In this document: positions 13,096 through 25,017 of the stretch, piece by piece
How the letters are laid out: each line of letters opens with the position of its first letter
Position numbering within the stretch: position 1 is the stretch's first letter
Assembly (NCBI GenBank): GCA_942159475.1
Contig: OW804100.1
Coordinates: 12,646,646 to 12,710,645, forward strand
Source: Sthenelais limicola
Lineage: Eukaryota; Annelida; Polychaeta; Phyllodocida; Sigalionidae
DNA: 64,000 nucleotides
Direction: 5' to 3'
The notes under the pieces: generated by a model
The model's input: only the letters and a program-made list of their open reading frames with translations
The model's database searches: none
Told to the model about the DNA's origin: nothing
Position numbers and translations under genes: made by a program

Positions 13096-14664
13096 TGGTG
13101 GTGCAAAACAATGCAGCTACCGAAGGTGTGCGACATAGTGAATTTGGAGAAGAGAGACCGTTGGTTTCTGCCAAATGGTAACAGTGGAGACCGAAAAGAT
13201 TCTACCGAGCCCCCCAAAAAATTATGGCCTATGGGTCATGGACAGGGTTCCCGTGGTCCAGAGCACTTCAAATTTAATAACTTTTGATAACTGATTCGCA
13301 TGATTTGTAATGACTTTTCAATGACTTCTTAGCAATAAAGTAAAAGAATGTTACAAGTAAATTTAATGTTTATCATATATATATACATAGTTACTACACA
13401 ATCAAGGCTGCCAACATGTATAGGACAAATATCTGTAACTTCTCTAGACAAACTCAGAATCGATCGACAAGAATATATAGAAACTACCTCTTACAGTAGG
13501 CGTCCAATCATTGAGAGTAAAAACAAATTCCATACAAACTTTATGCAACAAACCCATCCAGCCTAATCAATCCTAATTGATAAGGTGTCCTCACTAAGTT
13601 TATGAAACAGGCACAGTGATTCCTGAAAGGTGATTGGTCCTTTAGCACACCATACCTTGTAGCTGAGTCTAAAAGTAGTATATGGAAATGGCAATTAAGC
13701 TTTGTAAAGTGACCACCCATTGCTGTAGTTCTGTGCTCATTGGCCGCAGAAAAAAGAGCTTGTAAGACGGTCTCGACAGGGATTAGAGAACAGCATTACG
13801 TCCTTCAAGAATGTCCTCGACCTGAACCGATTTATATAGAACGAGTGCTGACTAGTCAGCGCCTATCGCTCAGAAAAGGTGTGCCCATTAACCAGTGTGT
13901 AAAATATACTAAAAAAATGATATAGCTAATTTAACATTTCTTACCTTATTATATCTGCACAGTTGTTCTCACAATGTGATGGTTCAAAATGTTATTTAGG
14001 AGTGCCCATTTAAAAAGATCTGATGAATCTTGGAAAAGATCCACATACAGAGCAATTTCCTCATCTGTAAATGTTCCAGCCATTGCTAATATCTCCTGCT
14101 ATAATAGAAAGAGTTATGCTTGCTCCCTTATATTTATACACCCACTTATCTATACATCGAATTCATGTTATCATAGCAGATGATGAGCTAATCAATAGTC
14201 TAAATCTTATCGTGTTTGTGTGGGATATGATGGGAGGAATAATGCAAATTATCTCATTTCTAGACTAGCAGTTGAGAAGTGAATATGTTTTCTTCAACAT
14301 TGCTCTTCAAGGATTACCACCCCCTGCTTTGATACATCAATAGTGGGCGTCTAAAAGCCAATGTTCAACACGCCTCCTTAATTGACTGTTCTTTATAAAT
14401 GATCAGAATAATCAGTCTTTAATGGATTTTTATGATAATTTAAAACTAACTATCAGTATGGCGGACACTTGCACCCGGCTTACTACTTACAGCAAGATCA
14501 TCTACAACTTATCATGGCGCAGTTGCTATATATAGGTTAACTACTACTTTATTTTATGCCTTTATTATGTATTATCCTTGTATTATTAACATGTATGTAT
14601 TGGGTAGTGACCCCACTTTTTTAAAGTTAATTACTTGGACATTTTAATTTTACCAAAATGTACC

Positions 14665-16468
14665 ATGTTACCCAAACGATCCAATAGAATTAGCAACCCA
14701 AACTACAAGGGAGTTTCCGACTACAGTGAGCAACTTGGACTACGGGCCACTAAACGCACACCTATTAGGAGAAATATTACACCTCAGCATTCATCAGAGT
14801 CTGAAATAGACCCACAGTTGGATTCGGACGTATATTCTCCAGTTTTTAAGACTTCTATCCAACAGCAAAAGGACGATTTAGTGGAATTCTTGAGGAAATG
14901 TGGGAACAAACCAACTATGATTCCTACCTATTCCCAGGACGATAGCTTTATTGCCTACCGATCTGCTAGAGAATCGGATAGTTCTTCGTCTACTGACAGT
15001 ACTTTGGCTGATACCACTGAACGTTTCTCTGGTCTGTACGATTTTAAAGCTTTAGCAGAACTGGAAAAAGGAGAGGAACAACGGCAAAAGGAGCTAGCCG
15101 ATACCTTAAACCAGGAAAAATTGAAGCAACAAAAGTTAAAAGCAGAGGCAGCAGAATTAGCCCAGGAAATAGAGAACAGGCGATTTAACGAGGTTAAACA
15201 ACTTCGAATAGATCAAGAAAGAGTCAGAAAGCAGCAGTTGATAACAGCTATGGGTGAAAATGAAGAACGAGAAAGGGCACAAAAATTAGCTGCTCAGAAA
15301 CAAAAAGAACAGCAAGAAGCGCAAATGCGTGCCCAAGCACAAGCAGACGCCCAAGCCCAAGCCCAGCTACAAGCCAAGCAGCGTGCCCAAGCACAAGCCG
15401 ACGCCCAGGCCCAACACCAAGCAAAGCAGCGTGCCCAAGCACAAGCCCAAGCCCAGGCTGATGCCCAGGCAAAGGAACAAGCTCAAGCTAGGAAAAAGGC
15501 AAAGGCAAAGGAACAAGCTTTTGGCGAAGTGAAACCGAATATGAACAGTTATCCACAAGTCAATCCAATGGACTATTATGGACAATTCCCACAAAATCCT
15601 ACTGGAGGTGATATGTACGATGGTGGACAAATGGGAGGATTCAACCCAGGAAATGTTTCGTTTTATGCAAATGATGCAAGCTTATAACAAATTCAACCCA
15701 ACACCACCACCCCCACCACCACCTACACCAGCTAAGGATCCAGACACGGTAAAACTTATAGCTACTTTGACTCAAATGTTAGACAAAATGAATAAAACTC
15801 AGGATGAGTTGGTCGAAAAGAACAATTTCCAGCAACAGGCAATTTTAAATAAACAAAGTGCAACGACTGACAATACAAATCGTTACCAAGAAGCAGTGCA
15901 GTTGAATGTGGCTGAAGTAATGAACCGCATGGTAGAAAAGATGGGAGATATGTCAAATGGTCCTAATCGTGAGAACGATGGGGGCACAAGGAAACTGTTT
16001 GTGATCCCGCCGAATAGTTTTTCTCATCCAACTGCTCTAGTGTCGGCAGAAAAATTTATCAACGATTATGAAGCCTATGCCAAAGCCATGAGAGTCGACG
16101 ATGAACTTAAATGCACAGGAGTTTTAAAATTCCTATCAGGAGACGTCGAATGCTTCTATGATCAGTTTAAGTCAATAATGCCTGACACAGATTTCAACGT
16201 GTTCAAACGAGCCTTTATTAAGAAGTTTGAACAGCTAGACTATGACGAAAGGGCTAAAGATTTCGCCATGAGAATGCAAGAAGAAGAGGAAGATGTGAGG
16301 GCATATGAAAGGGACAAGAAAATCATGCTGAATAGAGCCCCTATCTCAGAATTCGTTAAAGTGAAGCTATACGTTAATGGCTTGAAGAAAAATCTGAGAA
16401 AGTTAGTGTTGGCAAAAAGGGCCAAAACATTGGATGAATTCAGCCTGCGAGGCAGTGCGACAAATTGA
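14665..16468 (+). pseudogene. gag: Ty3/gypsy gag (N-terminal coiled coil and capsid region)
   Basis: From the ATG at 14665 the frame runs to 15687. It encodes a Ser-rich start, a charged coiled coil and a long Ala/Gln-rich stretch built on AQAQADAQ-type units (about 15330-15480). The capsid-like part lies in the next frame (about 15650-16468), starting at a Met/Gln-rich segment with a run of prolines. It carries the retrotransposon Gag signature of a fold with FLSGDVECFYDQFK followed by FKRAFIKKFEQ. The frame change near 15650 is one nucleotide. It could be a programmed shift, but given the many other lesions a mutation is likelier. The Ala/Gln repeat may be an expansion peculiar to this family. 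Confidence 0.75.
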
Positions 16469-17045
16469 ATTAAATTTGGAGGTATATAAAAATGAAAGCA
16501 GATCAGAAATTTTTGAGTTGACTAGTGCTAACAATAAGGATCAGAAAAAAGATTTCCCTAAGAAGGAAGAAAAGAAAGACAGATCCAAGAGCAGAGAACG
16601 TGAGAAATCAAGCGAAAATCGTGGAAGAAGCAAAGAAAGATATGCTTACCCACCCTAGCAACAGTTCTTTCAAGGACAAAATTTCCAACAACCTTTTCAT
16701 CAACCTATGTACCAACAGCCATACCAGCAGCCTTACCAGCAACAATTTCAACAGCCCTACCAGCAAAATCCCTACTATTCCCCACAACCTCCACCGTATG
16801 GAATGAACCAATTTCCATGTGGTAACCCAGCCTATCAACAGAGGCCAAGATCGTTAAGCAGAGGCAGATCAACAGATACAACCTCTACAAATTCGTCAGA
16901 CAAATCTAGATCTTCCTCCAAAGATTCTTCAAAAGAGAGGGGTCGTTCCAAGGAGAGAAAATCTAATCCTTCCAGCAGGAGTTCGTCAAAGGACAGTAAA
17001 AACCAATACCGTCCACCGACACCTCATACAGCGAAGTTAAACTAG
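16434..17045 (+). pseudogene. Ty3/gypsy gag C-terminal, Ser/Arg- and Gln-rich region
   Basis: This continues gag in a third frame after a shift near 16445. It is a basic SR/KE-rich segment (16500-16650), an in-frame TAG at 16656-16658, then a repetitive YQQP segment (16707-16790) and RSxS-type repeats. No CCHC zinc knuckle is visible, so nucleic-acid binding, if any, would come from the basic SR-rich tail. The frame is lost again near 17035. Confidence 0.6.
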
Positions 17046-17159
17046 TCGACGGCAGCAATGGGAGCAATTGTTGTCGTAAAGACGAGCCGATAACGGAGAC
17101 AATCACAGAAACGCCCATCGATCTTGATGATGATGACGAACATGACCTAGACAGTCCAC

Positions 17160-17708
17160 TTGGAACTGAAAAATGGTAAGGGAGATCCTATAATATTGAA
17201 TGTCAGCAAAGGTTGTATTGTGGTAAAAATTCAGGATTATAAATTCCCTGTGTTGACTGACACGGGAGCTAATCTCTCTTTCATTTCAGCAAGATTTTTC
17301 AAAGTTTTGAAAGCCAAGTTGAAGAATATGAACGCACAAAATTGTCATGTTAAGGTTTACATAGCCGATGGCTCGGCACAGTCAGCTAGAAAAAAGGTTA
17401 GGTTTTCTTTTGAAATAGATGGTACCAAATTTAAAAACACTTTTATAGTGGTGCCTAAGTTAAAAAGATCTTTAATCTTAGGGGTTGATTTCTTGAAGAA
17501 ATACCTAGCTAATATCGACTATGACTTATACAAAAGGGTGTACTCTATAAGAGCGGCTAAGAAGTTTATAGTGGAACCAAGATCCGAATTGATTTGTTCT
17601 AATTATGTAGTTTCTCACGAAAGCTTAAACCATACTATAGGAGTCACCGACAACTTGAAAAGAAAGAAACCAGTGAAATATTTGGTAGAGGGTTTTAACA
17701 AAGCCTAA
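17160..17708 (+). pseudogene. Ty3/gypsy retropepsin (aspartic protease) domain
   Basis: The active-site triplet DTG is at 17259-17267 in the context LTDTGANLSF. The C-terminal flap-partner motif ILGVDFL is near 17480. Together these define a retropepsin that would process the polyprotein. The frame stops at 17708, and the reverse transcriptase resumes in another frame. Confidence 0.82.
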
Positions 17709-17730
17709 AGGGCCAAGTAATAGAGTAAAT

Positions 17731-19347
17731 ATGTGTGTGTTCAATGGCTCAGGTAAACGACTGATAATACCAAAAGGTTCTTTGGTGGGAGTCTATTCTG
17801 TTCGTCAAGAAAGTGATTTTGTAAAAATCGATGGCAACATCAACTCAGTCGATGCAGAAAGCGAAAAAGTGGCTGAGCCCTTCGATCTAACCAAGACTAT
17901 TGGTAAGGATCTGACCGACTGCCAAAAGACAGATTTGGGAAAATTATTGAGTGCTTACGAAGATCTTTTTGTGGGTAGTGATAAGAAGTTGGGGAGAACA
18001 ACAAAATACCAGCATCCCATAGAATTAAAAGACAATTATCAAGCCAAACAATTTAAAACTTATCGTGTTAACCCTGTCATTAGAAAAGAAATGAAAAAGG
18101 CGTTGGACGAACAGGTAGCTCAAGGTGTCATAGAAAAGACAGACGAAATTTTGGAGTTTACTTCACCTGCTTTTCTAGTAGAAAAACCTGGTTCTAAAAA
18201 GAATAATCGCTCCTATCGTTTGGTCATTGATTTCCTTTTTTTAAATTCCCAGATAAAGGAACAAAGTAAACTCTTTCCCTCAGCAGAGGAAACGCTTGAG
18301 AAAGTGGGAGAAATGGGGGGAAAATATTTCTCTAAACTAGACTGTCATTCTGGTTTCCATCAGGTCCCAATTCGCAAAGGCGATGAAAAATTAACAGGTT
18401 TAGCCACTCCTTACGGTAATTACATTTACAAAGTTATGCCAATGGGATTAAAAACTTGCCCTAGAGCTTTCCATGGGGTGGTCGACACCTTGTTGGAGGA
18501 CCTGAACTCAGCTGTTTTCTACATTGACGATATCTTGATAGCAAACGATTCTTGGAAGCAGCACATTCGCGACCTGGAAAAATTATTTAAAATTTTCAGG
18601 GAAGCAGACATCAAATTCAAAGGTGAAAAATGTGTATTTGGTGTGTCGAAAGTCCCATTTTTGGGATTCGTGGTAGATGGTAAAGGTATTTCCCCAGACC
18701 CAGAAAAGATCAAACCCATAAGATCTTACCCAAGACCCAAAAACATCAAAGATCTTAGAGCTTTTAATGGATTAGCAAATTACTACAGGAGTTTTATCCC
18801 AAATTTCAGCGAGATTATGCACCCATTATACAAGCTAACAAAAGCAAGAATCAAATTCGTCTGGGATAACGACTGTGAGAAATCTTTTGAGCTTATTAAG
18901 GAATTAATTTGTAGGAAGGTTACCTTGCGTTACCCAGACTATTCTAAGCATTTCATTATCTCCTCGGATGCCTCTCAATTTGGTTTAAGGGCCTGCATCG
19001 CGCAAGAACACGAAAAGAACATGCTAAGACCCATTGCTTTTGCTGGCAGATCCTTAAACTCAGCCGAGGTATCCTACAGCACAACGGACCGTGAACTTTT
19101 ATCGATCAAATTTGCTTTAGAAAAATTTGGTCATTACGTGCATGGCACAAAATTTACAATCTTGACCGACCACGCTGCTCTGTTAGCCTTGAAATCAAAA
19201 CAGAATTTGACTGGAAGGATGGCTAGATATCTAGAATTTTTTAATTGATTCGATTACGATATTTACCATCTGAAAGGTACCCTGAATTCAGTAGCTGATG
19301 CTCTTTCGAGAAGAGATTATGTCCACAAGGTTATTATACCAGAGCAC
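17731..19347 (+). pseudogene. Ty3/gypsy reverse transcriptase and RNase H
   Basis: The RT fingers and palm are present, with the catalytic YIDD box at 18520-18531 and the neighbouring PFLGFVV and FNGLANYYRSFI motifs. RNase H follows, with SSDASQFG near 18964, DRELL near 19090 and LTDHAAL near 19168. A TGA at 19246-19248 interrupts the end of RNase H. The following codons in the same frame still read as the family's tail (a VADALSRRDY-type motif ends near 19320), so the stop is a nonsense mutation and not the natural end. Confidence 0.9.
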
Positions 19348-21008
19348 GTGTCAAGAGAGAAAAAACACGTTTCCTTTAACCCTGTAAATGCTGTAAAACC
19401 CTTCGAGGAAAATGAGCTCTGTGAAAATTACCCAATAATAAAGTACAAACACAGATCCATCTTGCTGTCGAATCAGGTCGGCGAAAAGGAGATCGTGGAA
19501 GATGTCTCAGCAGAAAAGGCCCAGGCTGGCTGCAATGCGGTAGAGACTAGGGCTGAAAAGAAAAAGAAAGCCTTACAATACAAAAAGGTAAACCGCAATA
19601 GAGATATAGAGCTCTATGGAGGAGATATTTTAGCTTTAAATCCCCTCAGTAAAGAAGAAATTAGAACTTTACAGAGAGAGGATGTTTTCTGCTCAGAAAT
19701 GATAGAATATCTGGAATCTAGCGTTATTCCAGAGTGCGAAAAACGCCAGAAAGAAATATTGTTAACAAATGATAGTTTTTTCTTAGACGAGGATGTGTTA
19801 TACAGGTTGCCAAAAAGGGTTAAGTCAGACCCCTATGAAATCCAATTGGTGGTGCCCAAAGATTACGTTAAAGAATTATTAACTATCTTACATAGCAGAC
19901 CTTTAGGAGGACATGTAGGCTCAACAAAACTGTTGAAGCTAGCCCAAGCGCGTTATTATTGGCCTAGGATGTCCAGGAACATTGTACAGTTCGTGGGAGC
20001 TTCGTGGGGGATATTTGCCTAAAAATAAAAAAAATGAGGCACCCCATCAAACCTCCTATGACTATCAGAGAACAATCTCCCTACCCTTTCGCACATATGG
20101 TAATCAATAGTGTGGGACCGATCACTCAAACCTCATCAGGAAATCGATATATTCAGGTTTGCTGCGATTATATGAGCAGGTTTGTTTTCGCCTGGCCAAC
20201 CAAGTCAATTGATTCCTCTCATCTTAAACATGAGTTTTATGAGAAGGTTATCTGTAACGTGGGGGTACCAGAAGTTCTCCATAGTGATAACGGACCCTGT
20301 TTTAAAAGCTTAGAATTCGCAGAATTTTGTAAATCAATGGGAATTAAACAGGTCTTCGGTTGGAGCTATAACCCAGCTTGCCAGGGCCTCGTAGAGAAAG
20401 CAAATGGCGTGATCATTGAACACCTAAAAGCTTTTGTTTCAGCTAATCAAAAAGATTGGGATAAATACTTGAACTCAATAATTTTTGCACTCAATAACAC
20501 CGACTCATACAGCCTTGGCTACAGTCCTTTTATTCTAGCAACCGGCAGATTAGCAAGAAGCCCGCCAGACGCAGCTTTAGCTGAACCAAATACCCCAAGA
20601 ACGGTATTAGGATCGTTAACAAATATCGTTAAGGTCCAGAAACATGCAGCTTTACTGGCTAGTAAAAATCTGGAAACTTCCCAGAAGCATGCTAAGGAAA
20701 GGTACAACCTAAAAGTCAACACAAAAGAGATGAGCCCTGGTACTATTGTTTATGTAAAAATCCATTGTTTGTTGGACCAAAGTACCAGTAAAAAGCTTCA
20801 GAAAAGCTATGCTGGACCATTCCTAGTGACAGCTAACAAAAGCCCCACATCCCTTATGTTAAGGAATTTAAGGGAGAACAAAGATGTACCAAGACCAGTG
20901 CACATTGCTCATGTAAAACCTTTAAATCCTGATTTAAATAGGGATTTACTAAATAGCCCCAGCATAAATATTTCGGAAGAAGAATGGGAAAGCTTGCAAG
21001 AAGTTTAG
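19348..21008 (+). pseudogene. Ty3/gypsy integrase
   Basis: The zinc-binding region keeps the two histidines (HSRPLGGHVG near 19895), but the frame breaks near 20000 before the expected CxxC pair, which appears deleted. The catalytic core resumes in another frame at about 20004 with DYMSRF, HSDNG and GLVEKANG supplying the D,D,E residues. It ends with a KSYAGPF...HVKPL GPY/F module. It once inserted element cDNA into chromosomes; this copy is broken. Confidence 0.87.
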
Positions 21009-22057
21009 ACGTCTAAATTGCCAGTGTGGGTTCATTGAGTGTTTTCACAACAATAAGCTTTTCTTCACATGTCTAGATTGTCAACAGACAAGAAAGGAGT
21101 CGCGCAAGCTGTGCGACAAGCTTCTGAGGACACACCTTAAATAACTAAAAGCTAAGGCTTGGGCAATTATCAGCCAAGAAAGCTTTATCCAAATTGTTGT
21201 TTCTAGTTCTTGCCGAATAATATTTAAGCACCGGAAAAAGCTTTATACCCTCACTTGCAAAAGATAATTCGAAGCACTCACTTGAAAAAAAAAAAAATTC
21301 TCGCTCAGTTTGACAATTCACTACTATGGCTATTACAACCGCCCAGAGAAATCTTTCTGAACAGGAGAAGGAGGAAATTCTCTTAGAAGCAATCACGAAC
21401 AACTTTGTGGAAAATTATTGGTACAACGTTAAGGAAAACGTGCAAGCCACAAAGGTTCCTGCATCCGACCCAAAAGTCTGGTTAGGATGTGTGGTCGATT
21501 TTAGATTCAGCTAGACTAGGCGACCCAATGCGGACCGTAGGGCCGGAGGACCAACCCATAACAACAAATGACGGGTCACCTTTCTTCCACCTAGTGCTCT
21601 TTACTGGTATGGGGAAAAGAATGAGATTCAACTAACTTGGAAATTCCTCCCGTGGACCTCCCTCGTAACTTTGTGCAGGCACTCACAACAACCTGAAGAA
21701 GCTTTGAGTTTAGATGCATTAATGTGTAAATTGTCTGATGTCTGTACAATAACCTCGTTATTATTTCGTTATTAATTTTGTCAGACTCACTCTACACAGA
21801 ACCAACTTTTCACTGAATCAAGCTTTGACAGTGCAGAGCTGTGATGTTCTCATGGCTCTGCACTCCATTCTTCCACTATTTCAAGCTAACACTGCAAGCT
21901 AACTCTGCAAGCTAACTCTGCAAGCTAACTTATACCTGTAGTGATATCCTATATTCTGCTATGGCGCCAGCCGCTACCACCACGCCACCTTGTGTATAAC
22001 ATCATAACCTTAATAAAGGACTTCCGGAAATAGCTTCAACGATTGTCTATCATTTCA
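21009..22057 (+). mobile_element. LTR-like sequence ending at a putative primer-binding site
   Basis: The region has a repeat block (21511-about 21790) shared with 23549-23815, a four-unit 12-bp tandem repeat (GCAAGCTAACTC-type, about 21881-21930) and an AATAAA near 22012. It ends in CA at 22057, directly followed by TGGTAGCAGCGGT, which looks like a tRNA primer-binding site. This is the structure of the right end of a 5' LTR. Whether it is the 3' LTR of the preceding element or the 5' LTR of another, deleted one is not resolved. Confidence 0.5.
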
Positions 22058-22436
22058 TGGTAGCAGCGGTAAATTTCGTCTATTGTCCCTCTACCAACGT
22101 CCTGTTAGGCAGATAACCCACTGGAGGATGGAAAGGAACATAGCAAATGCAGGACTGAAAGATCTGCCAGTGCAGAGCAGAGAAAAAGACATATCCAGTC
22201 TACTCTTTCAAATACGTAAAATCATATACCTACGGATAGCAGAGAATATACTCTTTTCATATTTCTTAATCCCGTGACCATCTTTACATTTCTTATCACC
22301 GTTTTCGCGGGTGCCAGTCAGCGCAAACACCTTAACAGAGTGCCAGCGGAACCTTCCGTCTTAGCCTACTGGGAGATATTGCAGCCTACAGTGCCACAGG
22401 TGTTAAATTTGCACGCTATCTGGCTAACTGGGTTCT

Positions 22437-22540
22437 GACAGCGCAGAGCCGTGACGTCCTAACGGCTATGCGTGAAAGTAGTAGTAAATAAAAGACAAGG
22501 CATTCTGCTGGGGCCTGTTTCACAATCAGGGACATAGGAA
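22437..22540. repeat. Dispersed repeat copy, paired with 23889-23992
   Basis: About 100 bp sharing GACAGCGCAGAGCCGTGAC, GGCATTCTGCTGGGGCCTG and CAGGGACATAGGAA with the segment at 23889-23992. Part of the LTR-like repeat mosaic; non-coding. Confidence 0.65.
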
Positions 22541-23450
22541 TTAAGTAGAAAAACATCCCATTTGGGACAAATTCTGTTTCATAAGTTGAAGACTTGAAGA
22601 AAAATTGAGAGTTGAAGAAAAATTTGTAGCGACTTGGAGAAAAATTTGTAGCGACTTGGAGTACACTCTCTATCCCTCTCAGCCCATGGCGCCTCTCTGT
22701 CTGAGTGTATGCCTCCCTGTCTGAGTGTATGGTTATTACATAATGAGACAACATGTATGGCCAGTCCCGTCACCGAATGTTCCCGCGAAATATTCCCACA
22801 AATACTAATATTCCCGCGAATGTCATACATTATGAAACACCAGGCAGGGACATTATTTGTAACATTTGAACAACATTTGCAGAAGTTCCAAATAAATCTT
22901 TCTATGTCTCCATCATTATGAAACAACACCCTGATACTGCGCCTAAATTTGCAAAACTAGCTAGGAAATCTGCCATTTGGGTCGATGGTAATTCCCTATA
23001 TTGAGTCAGCTTCTTCTCTTCTCCTTAATACAATGTAGCATTCCTCAATTGTTCTCCCCGCCCCCTAACTCCTCCTCCTCCTCAACCTTGGTTCCTCACT
23101 CGAATCTGACTTCTTTACCCACATATGGTTTACCTGTCAAATGTATATGTATTATAGGTTATATTTCCTTCAACTTGCTAGCATGATGTATATATATCTA
23201 GTATTTATACTTACTAAATTTACATTAATTGTATAGAATTTCCATCTTGTGCATGGTGCTACTTGCACCAAAAATTATTAAATTTTGCAAACCAATTGTT
23301 GCGAAGGCTTCCCTAGTGTTGTCAATCCTAGGGAGCATTGTTACCTTTGCTCAAATAAAACTAAAGGTTTAGATGGTAGGGCTTGAAATTCTTCCTATGT
23401 AGGGAGCTCAGTACCTGCCAATAGTGTCAATATTTTGGTGGTGGAGGGGG

Positions 23451-23852
23451 GGGGGGGGGGGGACAGATAAGCCACAGCTATATGAAAAATGACAGCCTAG
23501 GAAGCATAGAAGTTAGAACAAACATCTCGCTGGTGCCTGTACGCTGCTCTAGACTAGGCGACCCAATGCGGACCGTAGGGCCGGAGGACCAATCCATAAC
23601 AACAAATAACGGGTCACCTTTCTTCCACCTAGTGCTCTCTACTGGTATGGGGAAAAGAATGAGATTCAACTAACTGGGAAATTCCTCCTGTGGACCTCCC
23701 TCGTAACTTTGTGCAGGCACTCACAACAACCTAAAGAAGCTTTGAGTTTACAGGGATTATCATGTAAATTGTCTGCAAACATCTGTACAATGATCATGTT
23801 ATTATTTTGTTATTATGCTAACACTGCAAGCTAACTCTGCAAGCTAACTCTG
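23451..23852 (+). repeat. Second copy of the LTR-like repeat
   Basis: 23549-23815 repeats 21511-about 21790 with few differences, and the 12-bp tandem repeat recurs at 23816-23852. The preceding 23461-23548 segment matches 24925-25017. A G-tract near 23448-23461 marks the left edge. It is probably a solo or truncated LTR of the same family. Confidence 0.65.
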
Positions 23853-23888
23853 CATGATACACAGGACCCACCAAGGAATCAAGCTTTG

Positions 23889-23992
23889 ACAGCGCAGAGC
23901 CGTGACTTCCTAACGGCTATGCGCGAAAGAAGTAGTAAAAAAAGGCAAGGCATTCTGCTGGGGCCTGTTTCAAAATCAGGGACATAGGAAGC
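23889..23992. repeat. Dispersed repeat copy, paired with 22437-22540
   Basis: Near-identical in order and content to 22437-22540. See that entry for shared blocks. Confidence 0.65.
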
Positions 23993-24895
23993 GCCGCCAC
24001 ACGGTTGGCGTCGCACTGGCAGCTTTGTGGCTATATGCATACATAGAGAAACAGTAGCGGCGGCAGTATAATAGCCTATATTTCCTGCTAGCATATAATA
24101 TATGGTCAATTATAATTTTTTGTCGTCCAGGGGGCTGACAAATGGTCAATGTTCAAATAGCTCTGATTCCGAAGTTTTTCATATATCATGAAAATAGATG
24201 TTCTGAAGCGTTTTTGTTCATAAATAGGTAGGGTTATCTCGGGATATTAGGTGAGCTATAGGAAATGGGGCACGGTATAACACATGAGAAAGACATAATT
24301 ATGGCATTAATGAGGACGTGACATGAGTATGCCACTCTATAAAACATCTCAAGATTATATGAATAGTATTTCTACTGATTCCCTTATTCGTTGCTAGTAC
24401 ACGGGTCAGGTCGCCCAGAAATGTACAAATTCTGTCAGAATGGCAAATTTTAGAAGTTGGTAAATGAAGATGTTATCCGATCTTAATTCATAGAGGACAT
24501 CTTGAATTTTAAGTGGATATAACGTATTATAATCTTTGCTTATACCTTACATTAGCAATAATCTCTCTCCATCTCCCTAAATCCCTTTTGAAAGTTTAAG
24601 ATCATTTTAACATTCCACTAGATATATTTATACCTGCTGTTTAACATGGTATATTAGTCATCATGGAGTGTTACTATTTTATTTCAATTAAGTTCAAACA
24701 GTCAAACAATTAACATTAAGGTTAAACAGCTCTTCTTTATACATTGCCTTGATATCAATTTTCTAGTATTAAGTACAGAAGTTACTTTTTATAGGAAAGT
24801 ATTTAACATCCATCATACCATTTTAAACAAAATAATACCATATATACATTTGGAATTTTTGCTGCAAAAGTAGAAACAAGAACAACAAGTGTGGT

Positions 24896-25017
24896 GAGGG
24901 GGGTGGGGAGGGGGGTACGTGGGTGGTGGGACAGATAAGCCACAACTACATAAACAATGACAGCCTAGGAAGCATAGAAGTTAGAACAGACATCTCACTG
25001 GTGCCGTACGCTTTTCT
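24896..25017 (+). repeat. Third LTR-like fragment with G-rich left edge
   Basis: The G-rich run followed by GGACAGATAAGCCACA and GACAGCCTAGGAAGCATAG repeats the organisation seen at 23448-23548. The rest of the LTR is absent. Confidence 0.55.

Larger units (their letters stand above)
9397..14664. other. Intergenic region, 5.3 kb
   Basis: Short open frames here are not protein-like. Contents I can name are a small inverted repeat at 9708-9762, a 25-nt A-tract at 12008-12032 and a diverged direct duplication at about 12838-13095. No gene is recognised. The 3' end and polyadenylation site of the receptor mRNA should lie just after 9396. Confidence 0.5.
14665..21008 (+). mobile_element. Degenerate Ty3/gypsy (Metaviridae) LTR retrotransposon, coding region
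   Basis: Gag, aspartic protease, reverse transcriptase, RNase H and integrase lie in the canonical Ty3/gypsy order (integrase after RNase H). The reading frame is broken repeatedly, by shifts near 15650, 16445, 17035-17165, 17705 and 20000 and by in-frame stops at 16656-16658 and 19246-19248, so it cannot encode a full polyprotein. A GPY/F-type module closes the integrase. No envelope gene is seen. A possible primer-binding site (TGG start at 14515) lies upstream, but no convincing 5' LTR matches the sequence downstream of 21008. Confidence 0.9.

Noticed and set aside
12396..14268. Several 60-98 codon frames between the receptor and the gypsy element
   Set aside because: Length expected by chance in AT-rich DNA; no domain, no splice-linked partner.
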